Origin: Paenibacillus sp. SYP-B4298
GTDB taxonomy: Bacteria; Bacillota; Bacilli; Paenibacillales; Paenibacillaceae
DNA length: 64,000 bases
Direction of reading: 5' to 3'
Assembly (NCBI RefSeq): GCF_027627475.1
Contig: NZ_CP115484.1
Location: forward strand, 3,146,001 to 3,210,000
The stretch's first letter is position 1. The number at the start of each line of letters is the position of its first letter. Positions 62,536 through 64,000 of the stretch are shown here, one piece after another. The notes under the pieces were generated by a model. That model did not search any database, was not told the origin of the DNA, and saw only the letters and a list, made by a program, of their open reading frames with translations. The position numbers and the translations under genes were made by a program.

Positions 62536-63240
62536 TTACCACAGGCTGGATTGTCTGACCTTCATCGCTTCGGCAGGCACCATGAAGGCTTCCGCATACG
62601 TTTTTCTGGCTTCACAGCCGCGAACAACCGCCAGAGCCTTATAGTAATCCATATAGTTGAACGATGTGCTATGTGTAACGAACCAATGCTTGCTTAACGC
62701 CTCGATCCATAGATCATACGCCGCCTGATCGAAATCGATGTACACATACGGCACATAATCAACGGCGTCCTCCCAATTCTCGGAGTAATACAGCCTCGCT
62801 GCAAAATGTGCCGGCAGCTCCCGCTCGAAGGAGGGCAGCGCTGCGTAATAACGGGCATCATTCACGATATGATGCGTGAGCGCATGATCCTTATGCATAC
62901 TGTTCTTCCAATGGGTAATGATCACATCAGGCTTCACGCGACGTATGACATCACATACCTGCAAGCGAACCTGGTCATCATCAGGCAGCTCCCCGTCGCA
63001 ATAGTCCAATACGATAGCTTCGCCGCCCAGCATCCGGGCAAACAGCTCCGCCTCCTGCACCTTCTGCTGACGGTACTGCTGCATATCCTGTCCCGCAGGC
63101 ACGCCTCGCTCCCCTGCGGTCAAGGCCAGTGTCGCTATGCGATCACCCTTCAAGCTATGGCTGGCCAGTACGCCGCCGGATGCCAGCTCCACATCACCCA
63201 CATGTGCGCCAATGGCCAATATCGTTAATGCTCTGTCCAT
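62536..63240 (-). CDS. PIG-L/LmbE-family protein with altered active site
   Basis: 234 aa. LmbE-like Rossmann fold: ILAIGAHVGDVELASGG at the N-terminus, LTAGERG, and H110/H116/H119 around MHKDH. The usual AHPDDxE motif reads AHVGDVE, so the first Asp, the expected general base of zinc-dependent deacetylases such as BshB and MshB, is Gly15, while the zinc ligands H13 and D16 remain. Lies 73 bp before namZ and 2 bp after the GNAT gene. Probably acts on an N-acetyl sugar of the wall-recycling route; true deacetylase activity is doubtful. Confidence 0.8.
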   Translation of the reverse strand: MDRALTILAIGAHVGDVELASGGVLASHSLKGDRIATLALTAGERGVPAGQDMQQYRQQKVQEAELFARMLGGEAIVLDYCDGELPDDDQVRLQVCDVIRRVKPDVIITHWKNSMHKDHALTHHIVNDARYYAALPSFERELPAHFAARLYYSENWEDAVDYVPYVYIDFDQAAYDLWIEALSKHWFVTHSTSFNYMDYYKALAVVRGCEARKTYAEAFMVPAEAMKVRQSSLW

Positions 63241-63242
63241 CT

Positions 63243-64000
63243 CTACAGCTCCCTCCGCAAGATAGAAAATTGCTTCTCGATCGTAAAGCCCGCCTGCTGA
63301 TAGATGCGCAGCGCCGGATTAGTACTGCCCGTAAACAGGGTGATATAGTGAGCGTCCGCCGCTTGAAAGGCCTCGACCATGCGAAAAAATAATACGCTTC
63401 CGAGCCCCTGCCCCTCATGCTCCGGGTGCACGCCGATACCGCAAAAAAACGCTCGGCCGTCTGCTTCGACGATGATCGGCCCTGCAAACCCGACCACCTC
63501 ATTGCCATATACCGCAACGACTAGCGGTACGCCCGCCTTCACGTGGACGGCAACCTCCCGCTCCCACTGCGGATTATGCAGTGCAGCCAGTGTAGCTTCC
63601 AGCCCGGTGTGCCGTTCAGGAGCATAGGTCGTCACGGCGTAGCCTTGTTGATGCGCGCGAGCTTCCTTGCTTAATAGAGCCTCAGGAATAATAAAGCTTC
63701 CGAGTCTGAGGTACATGCCGCATTGCGTGGCCCGATCCACGTAGCCTCTGGCGAGCAACGCATCATACAGCGGCAGCTCCTTGCAGATGCCCGGAGCGTT
63801 ATTATGCTCATGCTGCGGCGCGCCTGGAATGCGCCATCTGAGCTTGACCGGGTTGAAGAACAGCACCTCCGCCTGTGTCTTCCCAAGCTCGCGGAACCGT
63901 TGCTCCAGGCTGGTCAGGAACGCATCGTAGCGTGCAGGAGAGGCGGCGTCTGCATCGATGATGACGGTCGTTATATAGCCTGCGACCTCTCCAAGCGGAA
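63243..64000 (-). CDS. GNAT-family N-acetyltransferase (5' end off right edge)
   Basis: At least 251 aa visible; the frame is open to the window edge, so the start is outside. The C-terminal GNAT domain has FFCGIGVHPEHEGQGLGSVL with the acetyl-CoA loop EGQGLG, then TLFTGSTNPALRIYQQAGF. The visible N-terminal part (VIIDADAASPARYDAF and VLFFNPVKLRW) belongs to a second, degenerate GNAT-like half. First seen gene of the NamZ-NagZ-kinase cluster. With PIG-L it could form an acetylation/deacetylation pair on an amino sugar, which is inference. Confidence 0.78.
   Translation of the reverse strand, partial: PLGEVAGYITTVIIDADAASPARYDAFLTSLEQRFRELGKTQAEVLFFNPVKLRWRIPGAPQHEHNNAPGICKELPLYDALLARGYVDRATQCGMYLRLGSFIIPEALLSKEARAHQQGYAVTTYAPERHTGLEATLAALHNPQWEREVAVHVKAGVPLVVAVYGNEVVGFAGPIIVEADGRAFFCGIGVHPEHEGQGLGSVLFFRMVEAFQAADAHYITLFTGSTNPALRIYQQAGFTIEKQFSILRREL

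Noticed and set aside
1-64000. tRNA, rRNA, CRISPR arrays, prophage or transposase genes
   Set aside because: None was recognised on either strand. The only mobile-type sequences are the two small palindromic elements, which encode nothing.

Overview
The window looks like chromosome of a Paenibacillus-type Firmicute. The signs are four YesM/YesN-type two-component systems with AraC-type output domains, each beside an ATPase-less CUT1 sugar transporter, plus strong AGGAGG ribosome binding sites, a T-box leucine leader, sigma-A promoters and a Fur box. Nothing looks like phage or plasmid. No rRNA, tRNA or CRISPR array was seen.

Layout, left to right. 1-1127 (minus): 5' part of leuA behind a Leu T-box and a consensus promoter, plus a 47-residue secreted or membrane peptide gene. 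1299-10820 (minus): a glycan locus of two permeases, YesM-type kinase, YesN-type regulator, binding lipoprotein, heparinase II/III-family lyase and a KdgF-like cupin, which suggests uronate-containing polysaccharide. 11126-15998 (minus): pyridoxine kinase, an AraC regulator fused in frame to a siderophore-binding lipoprotein with a Fur-box promoter inside the reading frame, and a UbiD-family decarboxylase. 16243-22967: kinase/regulator pair divergent from a permease-permease-binding protein operon.

23174-30081 (minus) is one operon: SorC-family regulator, ribose-type binding protein, ATPase, permease, a TrpA-like TIM-barrel protein and an FGGY sugar kinase. Its logic resembles an lsr-type uptake/phosphorylation/aldolase operon, but with a TrpA homologue in the aldolase position. 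This is the best candidate for an undescribed pathway. 30192-42591 (minus) is a beta-galactoside locus: kinase, regulator, two Lpl-type permeases, binding protein, GH2 and GH35 enzymes. A 167-bp palindromic element sits between kinase and regulator.

42740-50117 is a mixed housekeeping stretch: secreted unknown protein, XRE regulator with a small membrane protein, ThpR, TetR with its MFS efflux pump, a conserved unknown, a GIY-YIG protein and a second MFS pump. 50520-57218 holds the fourth CUT1 transporter, divergent from its regulator and kinase. 57350-58573 is an Eis-like acetyltransferase followed by a second copy of the palindromic element. 58793-64000 (minus) is a cell-wall sugar cluster: BadF-type amino-sugar kinase, NagZ, NamZ (DUF1343), PIG-L-like protein and a GNAT running off the right edge. 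None of these has a visible signal peptide, which points to cytoplasmic handling of imported muropeptides.

No CUT1-type ATPase is encoded here, so the four CUT1 systems presumably share an MsmX/MsiK-like ATPase from elsewhere.
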